Source of the DNA: Pigoraptor vietnamica | Taxonomy: Eukaryota > Opisthokonta > Filasterea | Direction: 5' to 3' | Assembly: GCA_943704525.1 (NCBI GenBank) | Contig: CALSCQ010000229.1 | Span: 1-19,044, forward strand | DNA: 19,044 bases | Shown: piece by piece, positions 1-9,200 of the stretch | Layout: each line of letters begins with the position of its first letter | Numbering within the stretch: the first letter of the stretch is position 1 | Made by a program: the position numbers and the translations under genes | Notes under the pieces: generated by a model | Databases searched by the model: none | What the model was told of the DNA's origin: nothing | The model's input: the letters and a program-made list of their open reading frames with translations, nothing else

Positions 1-107
<107 letters not shown>

Positions 108-186
108 GCACGCACACACCAAACACATCACTTTCCACACTGCACACTGCCATAATGCGCCCACTTGCTGACCCCCCGTGTGCCGG

Positions 187-2208
187 ATGGCCGCAGGAGA
201 CAACTTTCAGAGCGATCCGACGCGCACGCAACTGCAGCACTTTGCCGTCCTGTTCATCCCGATCTTCCGCCTCTGGGGCGAGTTCCACCTCTACCTCAAT
301 CGCTTCGACACGCACGACCTCTTCCACCGATTCGTCATGTTTGTTTTCATGTCGACCATCGTGTACATGGGATCGAGTGCGGGCTTCGCCTTTCTGGATG
401 GCGGTTCGGGGACGTCGTTTGCGGCGGGCGTGTGCGTGTGTCGTGGCATTGTGTTTGGGATGTACGTTCCCGTCTTTCTGTGGGTGTCCAAGTTCCGGCA
501 CGCGGCGGCGGTGTTCATGGTGCACCAAGTCGTTGCCGCGGCGCCCGTCTTTGCCTCCATCTACGCCGACGGCAAGTACGAGGTGCGTTTCGTCTCATTC
601 CGCTGTTCCTGTAGTCACCACTTCCCAAATTCATTTCGTTAGCCAGTCGATTATTCGCGCAACTGTCTCCCTGTTTTCCGATTGTTTGGATTTTCCGTTT
701 GTCGGATGCTGAGTGGCGATGGCGCGCAGGTGCCCCTGTGGTGGGCGGCCATTGCGTGCGACATGCTCTTTGCGGTATTCGTGCCGTTCCTCCACATGCG
801 AGTGTTCAAGAGCAAGTACCGGCTTGCGCTCTCGATTGAGCACCACGCCGAGCGATACGGCCTCTTTGTCCTCATCGTGCTTGGTGGGTTTCGCTGTGCG
901 GTCCCTCGTCGCTGTTTTTGTTGTCCGAAAATCCCCCCCCCCCCTTTGTTCTCATCCTCTTCCCTTTCTTTTGGTGGTTGGCCCTACGACTCTTACATCT
1001 GTGTTTTGACATACCCCATTCGCGCGCCGTGTTCAGGCGAGTCTGTCAACGCGTCACTCTACAACAACGAGAGCGGGATCGACGTCCGCTTCCTCACCGC
1101 CATATTTGGCCTTCTGACGGCGTTCAACTTTGAGTCCCTGTATTACGACGTCGACGGATCTCGTCAGTACCAGCACGCCCTCCGCCGCAGTGTAAGTGTT
1201 TGTATTTTCTCAGACCAATAATTTTTTGCTTCTGTTTTCTTTCTCCCTTCGCTCCATTGGAACTTGCGCTAATTGTATGCCCAATCACAAACATGCGCAG
1301 ATTCAAACAGCAGTGATATGGAATTGGTTCCACATTCCGCTGCTGATGGCGCTCATTCTCGCCGGCAGCAGCCTCGAGGGCCTGGTCGAGTCCGCGGGCG
1401 GTCCCAAGGAGCACGAGGAGAGCGAGAACGCACTCCTCATGCAGCGGCGCCTGTTCTGCGGCGGTTATGCGGTCGCGCTCTTCTGTCTGGCCGTCATGGG
1501 CCTCTGCCATAAGGTGCCCTCATTTTCACCGCCTATGCTAGCCCGAATTGCGACGCCAAAGTTTTTTCGTTCACGGTGCCTGTAATGCATACTTACTTAT
1601 TGGCGCCGGTTATCTTGTCAGAACATGGAGGGCACGGACACGCCCTGTCGCTCAAGGCTGAGCAAAAACTATCGAATTGCGGGCCGCATTGTGGTGGCCA
1701 TCGTGTTTGCCGGCCTCTGCGCAGTGCCGCACGAGGACCTGGGCCCCCTTGCGCTCGTGTCGATTCCCGCTGCTGTCACGACGGCTCTTGTTGGTTTCGA
1801 GATGTAAGTGACCGCAACCAGCAGGCTTGTGACTTTGCCGAAATGCCTCCGCCGGGTTTTCAGAAGTGCAGCTGGGGAAGAGCGTCCGACTGGCGACGAT
1901 ACCTTAGATACCTCACACTGACTGTCTTTAATTCCCCTGCAGCTTCGGAAAGCAACCTGTAATGGAATCGTCCGACACCGCAAGGTGCGTATTATTTACA
2001 ATATCCCCTTCGACGCTGAAATCTGATAAGTACTTTTTCTTTCTTCTTCTTCTTTTATTTTCTTTTCCCTTATCGAAACGTGACAGCTCGTGTTAACTAT
2101 TGGTCCCCTTGTCTGTGCAGCGAGGCCGAGGCTGAGGAGAAGGCGCCACTGGCGTCAAGCAACCCCATGCAGAACTACGGCTCCGGTTCAACATCAGGAA
2201 AGCACTGA
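187..2208 (+). CDS. ltrA: LtrA-family (low temperature requirement A) polytopic membrane protein, 7 visible exons, possibly 5'-partial
   Basis: Exons are 187-582, 730-883, 1037-1191, 1301-1513, 1622-1803, 1943-1984 and 2121-2208 (TGA). Phases agree at all six junctions, giving about 409 residues. LtrA signatures are visible: an aromatic segment followed by NRFDTHDLFHR (38-48), as in the family's xxNRFDTDDxxHR, and EHHAERYGLFVLIVLGES (169-186), matching the family's H..ER.GLFxI..LGES. About eleven hydrophobic segments span the protein, and the short C-terminal tail is hydrophilic. LtrA proteins are membrane proteins of poorly defined function, common in bacteria and found in some fungi and protists. 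The usual first segment (ELFFDLVFVxA type) is absent before residue 15. The reading frame has a stop at 169 and a possible acceptor (GCCGCAG) ending at 196, so an N-terminal exon may lie left of the window. ATG 187 is the first in-frame start visible. The donor at 1514 (GTGCCC) is weak. Confidence 0.82.
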
Positions 2209-2770
2209 CCGTCAATACATGCAAACAATAATAACAAAGGCCTCGTAATCGAAACTGATCGTTCATTGAGCAACGAGTAGTCATGCCAAGGCACCCCACA
2301 CGTTGTTAATTACAGTAAACGCTCAGCGACCGGACGTCGAGCGAACGCGGTTTGCCGGCGATTGATGCCGCAGCGCGCGCTGTTCTAGCAGCTTTGGCGA
2401 ACTGGAATCCGCCAGTTGAATCCGCAAAGTAGTTGCCGCTCTCCGAGTCCAATGGACAGACCGTTAACTGCTCAGTTACCGACGACACCGCCAATGCAAA
2501 CCGTGTCTGCCGTGTCACCCGATGCGCACCTGCAATTGTGCTCAGTCCACGCCTCGGAAACCATTGCCGCGACATATGAAGAACACGCTCCCCAGCATTT
2601 CCTGACACGCTGTGCACGAGCGACAGCCACTGGTTTGAATGCATTGGCGACTATGGCAACACTGAGTAAGAGAACTTTCACTGTCTCTGGTAAATATGAT
2701 GAAGTATGAACGGGGGAAAGTCCGACTAAGATGCATTTTCTAGGGCCACATGCACACATGCACCGCAACG
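2209..2770. other. Convergent intergenic region
   Basis: This stretch lies between the stop codons of the LtrA-family gene (+) and the mARC gene (-). Short ORFs on both strands have no recognisable motif. The first 60 bases after the LtrA stop are A-rich (CAATAATAACAAAGG near 2225) and could hold a poly(A) signal, but no AATAAA is present there. I see no RNA gene or repeat. Confidence 0.6.
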
Positions 2771-3913
2771 TTACTGCCACGTGAGAACCTCCACAGTGTC
2801 GCCGACGCGAATGCGACCCGACGGCCCGCTCACGTGCAGCATGTTCACCCCAAAGTACACCTCATCGCCGTCCTTGCGGAACTGCGACAACGCCAATAGA
2901 ACCGAGAAGTTGAGACAATCAGGGCTTAAGTTGTGACATGAATACTGCAGACCCAAGAAGGCACCCGAATTGGGGCAACAAGTTAAACAGCGAACAGTGC
3001 AATTCCCACAGCGCACCTGCCGCATCTCTTTGATCGGCTGGTAGTCCTTGTCGTGGCGACCCGTCGCAGGGTCGATGGTGGGCACGGCGCACCGCGAGCA
3101 GCGCTTCACGTTGTCCAACAGCACGCTCTCGCCCTCGGTCACCTGCGGCCGGGGGTCGTCGTCGGCCTTGGGACCCTCCGACGCGACGTTTGCGCGGTAC
3201 ACGCGCACGCGCCGCCACTGGTCTTCCTCGAACGGGCCACACCCGGACACGACGATGTTCGGGCGGAAGTTCTGCAGGGTAACGGGCCGCTCGAGGCGCG
3301 AGTTGAGGTCCACAAGCGATGCCTCGGAGGCAAGCTGCGTGCGACCGGTGGCCAAGGCATCGTCAGTACGCGTCCTGGCCGGAAACAGCACGCCCACAAC
3401 AAGCAGAGACACTCACGAGGAACGGGCAGAGGTCGGAGAATGCGGCCTGAATGTTGTCCTTCTTGTCGCTCGTATTGTACTTGTCCGGATATGGCCTGCC
3501 AACCAAAGAGTCCGTCAGCCCCACGGCCACGCGCCACATAACTCAAAAAAAGAGAACAAGCCAGCATTGCAGCCACAACGTAAGGGCCCGAGAGTCGTTC
3601 GCACCTGTTATGCTGGTCGAGGGGAAGCGTCGTCACCATGCGCGCCGTCGGCACCTTGAGGTACGAGGCCACCCACGCGGCCACCGTGTCGCCCACATCG
3701 ACGGCATCAAAGCGGTCGCCCCACACACGCACCGCGCGCACGTGACCTTCCGGACCGGGGCGCGGCACCACAATCTGCGGCATGCCAGGCGCGTCGAGCA
3801 CGAGAAGGCCCGTGTTGGGATCAAACGAGGGCTGAATGAGCGCCATGGCGGGCTTCTGGCGCTGCGTGATAAAGTCATTCGTCGTGCTGTCGATGATGAG
3901 CCTAAAGTGGAAA

Positions 3914-3974
<61 letters not shown>

Positions 3975-3982
3975 ACGTGTGC

Positions 3983-4028
<46 letters not shown>

Positions 4029-4043
4029 TGTGTGTGTGTGGTG

Positions 4044-4076
<33 letters not shown>

Positions 4077-4461
4077 CACGGGGAGGGGAGAGAGAGAGAG
4101 ATGTCAATAGGGTGCGCCGCGGGCCACTGTGCATGCAATTGGACGGTGACTGAAGCAGACTCGCAACGCAGGCACACACACACACCAGCGGCGGTCGTTG
4201 ACAAAGCCGAGGCGGTCGATGGAGCCCTCGCGCACCGAAATGCCGCCGCACGACTTGATGGGATACACGATCAACTGCGACACGACATAGCGGCGCGGCT
4301 TGCGCTCCTGCGATGCGTCAAACAAGAGCTTGAGCACCGGCGACAGCAAATGGACAGGTGTCGTAACGCACTTTCCCGCGCCGTTTGGCCCCGAGCAAGT
4401 AACCCGCGGCACCAGCGAGGACGACCGCACATGCAGCAGCTGCGACAACCGACGGCTTCAT
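2771..4461 (-). CDS. MTARC: Mitochondrial amidoxime-reducing component-like MOSC-domain molybdoenzyme (mARC), 6 exons
   Basis: In gene order the exons are 4461-4372, 4307-4186, 3901-3605, 3495-3417, 3334-3017 and 2881-2771 (TAA). All junction phases match, giving 338 residues, close to the roughly 337 of human mARC. Residues 1-30 form a short N-terminal anchor: a hydrophobic Ala/Val/Leu stretch ending in KRRGK. The MOSC N-terminal barrel follows (VSQLIVYPIKSCGGI, DRLGFVNDRRWL). The MOSC core then shows SEASLVDLNSRL, FRPNIVVSGC.PFEED.WRR, and CSRC (275-278) before AVPTIDPATGR. The last Cys of CSRC corresponds to the molybdenum-binding Cys of mARC. The family reduces N-hydroxylated compounds with cytochrome b5 and its reductase, normally at the outer mitochondrial membrane. 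An 18-20 residue acidic insert precedes CSRC. The second intron carries a long GT/CA array. The gene is divergent from PPP1R11 across about 305 bases. Confidence 0.93.
3914..4070. repeat. Interrupted (TG)n array inside the second mARC intron
   Basis: About 155 bases of TG repeats on the + strand, broken by a few GTAC, GCGTGC and TGGT interruptions; the mARC pre-mRNA reads it as (CA)n. It starts about 12 bases beyond the acceptor boundary of exon 3 (3901). A (GA)7 tract lies next to it at 4087-4101. The donor of the same intron (4185 downward) is itself GTGTGTGTGTG in sense. Confidence 0.97.
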
Positions 4462-4766
4462 GGTAGAGACTGCTTGAGCGTGCGTGCGTGCGTGCGTGTG
4501 CGTGCGTGCGTGCGCTGTGTGCCTTTAAGAGAATGGTCACAGAGGCGCAACCAGTGACGTAACAGGACAGTTTCCGATCGTAACGGAAGGAGTGAAACGC
4601 AAATTTGTCACATTCCCCACCATTCTCGCACACGAAGAAAGCGCCGTTTCATCTCCACACACGCCCCACTGTCGCGTTTTTCTTGCCGAGACACTCTTGA
4701 GAGCGACGAGAGTGTTCGCACAGTGCGTGCGCACGTCCTCCAATACTTGCAGTCCGCCGCCGTGAG
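4462..4766. promoter_or_regulatory. Probable bidirectional promoter between mARC and PPP1R11, with a (TGCG)n tract
   Basis: The two start codons diverge with only 305 bases between them, so promoters and 5' leaders of both genes must be here. A TGCG/TGTG alternating purine-pyrimidine tract occupies 4479-4515, beginning about 18 bases upstream of the mARC ATG. A TGACGTAA sequence, like a CRE/ATF half-palindrome, lies near 4554-4561. No clear TATA box is seen. The regulatory role is inferred from gene layout. Confidence 0.5.
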
Positions 4767-5874
4767 ATGGAGAGGGTGGCGGTGGAGGTTGCCGGGTCCG
4801 CGACCGTGACTGAGCCCGCGCAGCCGGCGGTGAACGCGCGACCACCGGTGCGTGCGCATACCACGTGATAGCGCACGCATTGAGTCCCCTTCTGCTACAA
4901 GTTTGTCTATGTTGCGTGACTGAGCAATGCATGGCTACATCTCCATTGCCGTCGGGCTGTGCGTTGGTCGTCTGAGCCTCTCTCGGCTGCGTGTGGCAGG
5001 TTGTCAAATTGACGCTGAAAGACACGCGCGAGCGAAAGCGCGTTGTGTGGGACACAAAAGTCGTCGACAACGAGCACATGAACAAGCGCAGCTCAAAGTG
5101 TGGGTGGTCCGTCTGCGGTGCCTTGGCCCCGTGCCACGTGATGTGCGAGCGGTGTGGTCCGTGTTTGCGGTGTTGTCTCCTGGCGATGTTGGACGCAAAG
5201 TGTGGGTGGTCCATTGCGGTGCCTTGGGCCCGTGCCACGTGACGTGCGATAGGTGTAGTGGCGATGTGTGGACGCATGTGTCTCATGCGGCTTATGCTGT
5301 GCGATGTATTGGAAAGCGTGTGCATGCGAACACTGTCTCAGCCTGTTGACGGGCACGCACTTTGACCTTGCGCAGGCTGCTGCGTGTATGAGAAGCCGCG
5401 ACAATTTGGTGAATCTTCGAGTGAGAGCGACAGTTCAGACGACGACAGGGACGGCTGCGGACACCGCGACTGCCACTTGCGCTCGCAGCGGCGGCGTGAA
5501 AAGCGGGCGCAGGCACGCGAGAAGGACAAAGGGGATAACGCCGGACCGAGCGACGGAAGCGCATGTGGCGACGACCACGCGCACGCACACGGCCACGCAC
5601 ACGGGGACTCACATGCACACGGAGATGGTCTAAAGGCGCGCGGATCGGGCACCGTCACCATAGTGGAGGCCGCACAACCCACCGAGCGACCGCTCTCACT
5701 TCCCCTCTCAGGTGAGTGGAGTGCGAAGGGGGACGCTATGTGTGGGAGTGGAAGGGAGAGAAATGCATGTGCAACTTGCCGCGTGAGTGCCTCGTCGTGC
5801 GCGGCCACAGAAGAAGAGTTCTTTGGCTGTGGGACTGACGGCTGCTCTGTCGCGCTGCAGAACGACCCGCCTGA
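4767..5874 (+). CDS. PPP1R11: Protein phosphatase 1 inhibitor-3 (PPP1R11/Ypi1 family), 4 exons
   Basis: Exons are 4767-4847, 5000-5099, 5376-5711 and 5861-5874 (TGA), with matching phases, giving about 176 residues. The family core is unmistakable: [17 protein letters not shown] holds an RVxF-type PP1-docking motif (RVVW, 41-44), followed by [20 protein letters not shown] and [12 protein letters not shown], then GCGHRDCH, the conserved Cys/His cluster. The protein binds and inhibits PP1 catalytic subunit, mainly in the nucleus; the human protein has also been reported as an E3 ligase. A His/Ala/Gly-rich tract (about 127-146, [18 protein letters not shown]) is not typical of the family. The last coding exon adds only four residues. 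If intron 3 (149 bases) is retained, the frame stays open to 5980 with a longer Cys-rich tail, so the C-terminus is less certain than the core. Intron 2 holds a duplication of the exon 2 donor. Confidence 0.92.
5094..5249 (+). repeat. Tandem duplication (period 102) spanning the PPP1R11 exon 2/intron 2 boundary
   Basis: A copy of about 55 bases at 5094-5148 recurs at 5196-5249 with few differences; both begin CAAAGTGTGGGTGGTCC and reach CCACGTGA(T/C)GTGCGA. A third, weaker copy of the core (GTGGTCCGT..TGCGGTG) lies near 5152-5175. The first copy includes the last six bases of exon 2 and its donor, so the second copy repeats the whole splice junction. Confidence 0.9.
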
Positions 5875-6209
5875 GGAGCGTGTGCGAGGCGTGTTGCACG
5901 TTGCGTATGGCGTATGGCGTAGCAAAGCGTGCGTTGCATGGCTCGTGGTGCGTTTGCAGCGTAATGTCAGCTGTACATAGTAACAAACCCGCTTCACACC
6001 CCAAGAGCTTTCACCGACCGACCCCCAAAAAACCCACCAACACACAGACACGGACACACACACAGACACACACAGACACACACAGACACACACACACACA
6101 CACACACATGTGCATTAGTGGCTGTTCTCAGTCCTTTGTCAACTGCTTATGTAAGACGGGGTGCATGTCAGCAGAGGGAAATGGCCTTTATCCGTTTCCA
6201 TACACGGCT
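5875..6209. other. Convergent intergenic region with (CA)n tract
   Basis: This lies between the PPP1R11 and HECT stop codons. A CA-rich tract with CAGA interruptions covers about 6039-6108; read from the HECT gene it is a (TG)n tract beginning about 100 bases after that gene's stop. Long ORFs that cross here on the + strand are antisense to the HECT exon. No RNA gene is seen. Confidence 0.8.
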
Positions 6210-9200
6210 TCAGTCGGTACCAAAGTCACGGCACGCGTCAAGCGCCAGCCGCATTTTGGAGGCAAGCTGCTCCCCCGTGTCGTACGGCGGGAGAATGAGA
6301 ATCCGCGCGCACGTGCTCGTCTTGGGCAGCGCATCCGCGGTGAGCGTCGCGTCCACCGTCACCATGAAAATGTACGTCTCGTCGCCCACGCCGTGCATGA
6401 TCGGGGAGAAGCCGTACGCGGGGGCGCGCCGACAGCCCGTCAGAAACTCATGGAGGTCCTGCAGCCCCTTCTGGTCGAGCGCGCCGACAAACGCCCACAG
6501 GTCGCGCACGATGCGGTCGCTCTCGGAGCAGTTCTCGTAGCGAATGCGCTCGCGGAAGTACGCCGGGGTGAGGTCGCCGTCGCCGCACAGCCGCCGCTCG
6601 AAGGCGCGCTCGCCCACAAAGCGGCACGACACGCTCGAGAGATAGTCCGGGATGACGACGTCGAAGCCGTCGCGTATACTGTGGATGCTTTCGTGCACAG
6701 AGTCCAGCAGCACGCTGCGCACCATCAGCGCAATGTACTCGTGCTTGTTCCCCTCGGTCACCGCCATCTGCGCACCCCCCGGGCACAGCTCCACCGTCCG
6801 CACCGAATCGCCGTCCCGCACAACGCGCGAGAACGTCGGCCGCCCAAGCAGCTCGAGCATGTCGTCGTCCAACGTCACGTCGCGCATGTAACGCGTGAGG
6901 CCGCGGTACAGGTCGGGGTCGACGTCGGCGAGTTCGTCCACGCCAAACGACGCCCCGCCCACAAGGTCGGACGCGGACTGTGCCAGTTCGCGGCGCAAAT
7001 TGTACCGCCCCTTTTTGGAGGGGTCAGGGACGGCCGCAGAGTCTGTCTCGTGCAGCCACTCGACACGCGAGGGGCGCGAGAGGTCGTCACCGTAGCGCAG
7101 GAACAGGCGGTAGAACGCGGGACTTGCGCTGAATTCGAGCGGTACGTTGAGCATGAGGGCAATTCCGATCAGACGGCCAAAGGCGTGGCAAAGGGGCCGC
7201 GACACGGTGGCCGCGTCACCGAGGTACAGCGTCTTGCCGCCGTCGCGCGACACAAACAGCTTCGCCGCAGGGTCCAGCAGGGCGCGGCAGACTTCGGCGA
7301 GCGCGGCGCGCGTTACACCCGGCCCGCGCGACTGCTCCCCCTCAAACGCCACGGAAAGAAGAAACGGATCCGGAATGAACGACGGGTCGGTGAAGACGGG
7401 CGACGATTCGATCGAGCGCAGAACGTCCTCGCGCGAAAGCACGACGTCGTGATCGACGAGGTCCTCGTCCGTTTCGCCAAGGGCATCGCGCTCGCCCGCG
7501 TACTGCTCGTTCGTCTCGGCAAGCCACTGGTCAAGCACGAGCTCCTGCACGCATAAAAGTGGGGGTGGCGTCAAAGTGCGCTCAAACGAATAGCATGGGA
7601 ATTGCAGCAGAGCGCACCTCGTGCGAAGAAAGCGCGACACCGACGGCCGTGCACGAGCGGATAAGTTCTTCCAACACGTTATCGCCTGCAGTGTGTGCCA
7701 AAGCATAAGCATGTGTGCACACAAAACAAGAATACTGGATGGCAACAGCAAGAAACACGAGAATCGGCCCACCTGGCGCAAACCCGTCGAGCGCCGCAAG
7801 CACACGCGCCATAGCCCTCGGCGACTTGTCGCTCACATCGACTGCCGCGCGAATGACACGCGCCATCGGCTGCGGATCGCTCACAAAGCGGGCGGCGCGG
7901 TACAGCACCCCAAACGCATTCGCAAGCACCTCAAAGGGGCCGCTCTTGGCCAGATGCACAAAGTTGCCCAGCCACGCGTCCGTCGCCGCCATGAACCGCC
8001 CGAGGAGTGCGAGGGACGGGCGCTCAATCGCGCCGGGAGTGATGCCGTGCTTGCTGCGGCGGAGGTAATCGGCGGTCGCGGCGAGGGACCCTGACACGCG
8101 CGACTGCGCCACGAGGTCCCCCTCGTCCATCGCCAGCGCAAAGCAGGCGCTGAGGCGGTCCATCGCCTCCGTCCACAGCGCCGCGCACAACTCGGCCACC
8201 TGCGGCGTGTCGAGCGCATTCGCAAAGATCGTCGCGCCTTCGTCCGTCGTCCACCGCTCCCCAAACGACACCTTCAAGATCACGTCGCACACGGCCTCGG
8301 CGAAGCGCGCGGGCCACTGTTCCAGGTGCGCCACGTGAAACTGAATCACCCCCCGCCACCGTGGGTCCGTAAACATGGCAGGGCCCACGCGGCCCCCGTC
8401 CGCGTTTGTGACAAAGTCCACGCCGAGAAAATCGGCGAGCGGCGTGCACCCGGCGTTGTTCTCGACGGCGAGCACCGCATCGCCCCGCGCAGCCACGACC
8501 GCCGCGAGTGCTTCGGCATCGCCGCTGGTCGCACACGCGTGGGCGACGGTGTTCTCCAGCTCGTCCACCACGTCGTACACCTCGCTCGCGGAGTCGTCGA
8601 GGAGCGCAAACGCCAGCGCCCCGCAGCGCTTTGCAATGATGCCGTGGATGACGGGGCCGTCGTCGTCTTGGTACGCGAGCACGACCTCGAGCACGCCGCA
8701 GTCGCGCATCTCCTTGAGAAGGGGCGCAAGGAGGTCCCGCGTGGGCAGCAGCGGCGGTCTCACGCGCGGCGGCAACGGCCACGCCCGCCCGAGCGCATCC
8801 GTGTCGGGTTGTGGCCGCCTCCCACCCCGGACCCCACGTGGCGCGCCTGCCGACCCAGCCGCCACAGCCGCTCTCGCATGCGCGGCCCCTCCCGCAACCA
8901 GTGCGGCTGTCGCACTCGCACCGGCACTCTCAACTGCAGCGTCCGCCGGCGTGCACATCGGGCAGTGCAGTGGATGGTCTGGCCCGGCCAGCTCACACAC
9001 CGCCACAAGCGATGTCACCGTCACGGCCACCGGCGGCCGCGCCCCCCACGCCAACTCAGCGCGCCACTGGCGCCCGCCATTCGCCGCGCGCGCCGCGGCG
9101 TCCGCGTCGACGAAGAAGTCGTCGTCGTCGACGTCGTCGTCGCCCATGTCAAATTCATCGTCAAAATCGTCGCCGCCGTCGAGCGAATAGTCCGACGCGC

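Noticed and set aside
2209-2770. Search for tRNA or other structured RNA between the LtrA and mARC genes
   Set aside because: No A/B-box pair or cloverleaf could be made out by eye.
3914-4070. CRISPR-like or satellite array
   Set aside because: Simple dinucleotide repeat with irregular interruptions and no spacers; the genome is eukaryotic.
3139-4251. 370-codon minus-strand frame rich in Thr-His repeats
   Set aside because: The repeats are the translated (CA)n of the second mARC intron; only pieces of the region are real exons, in other frames.
4862-5240. CACGTG E-box cluster around PPP1R11 introns
   Set aside because: The hexamer core recurs throughout this GC-rich window, including inside exons, and two of these copies belong to the intron duplication.
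5787-7556. 589-codon open frame on the + strand crossing the PPP1R11 3' end and the HECT exon
   Set aside because: It runs through a CA microsatellite and then antisense to the HECT domain, whose reading on the other strand is unambiguous.
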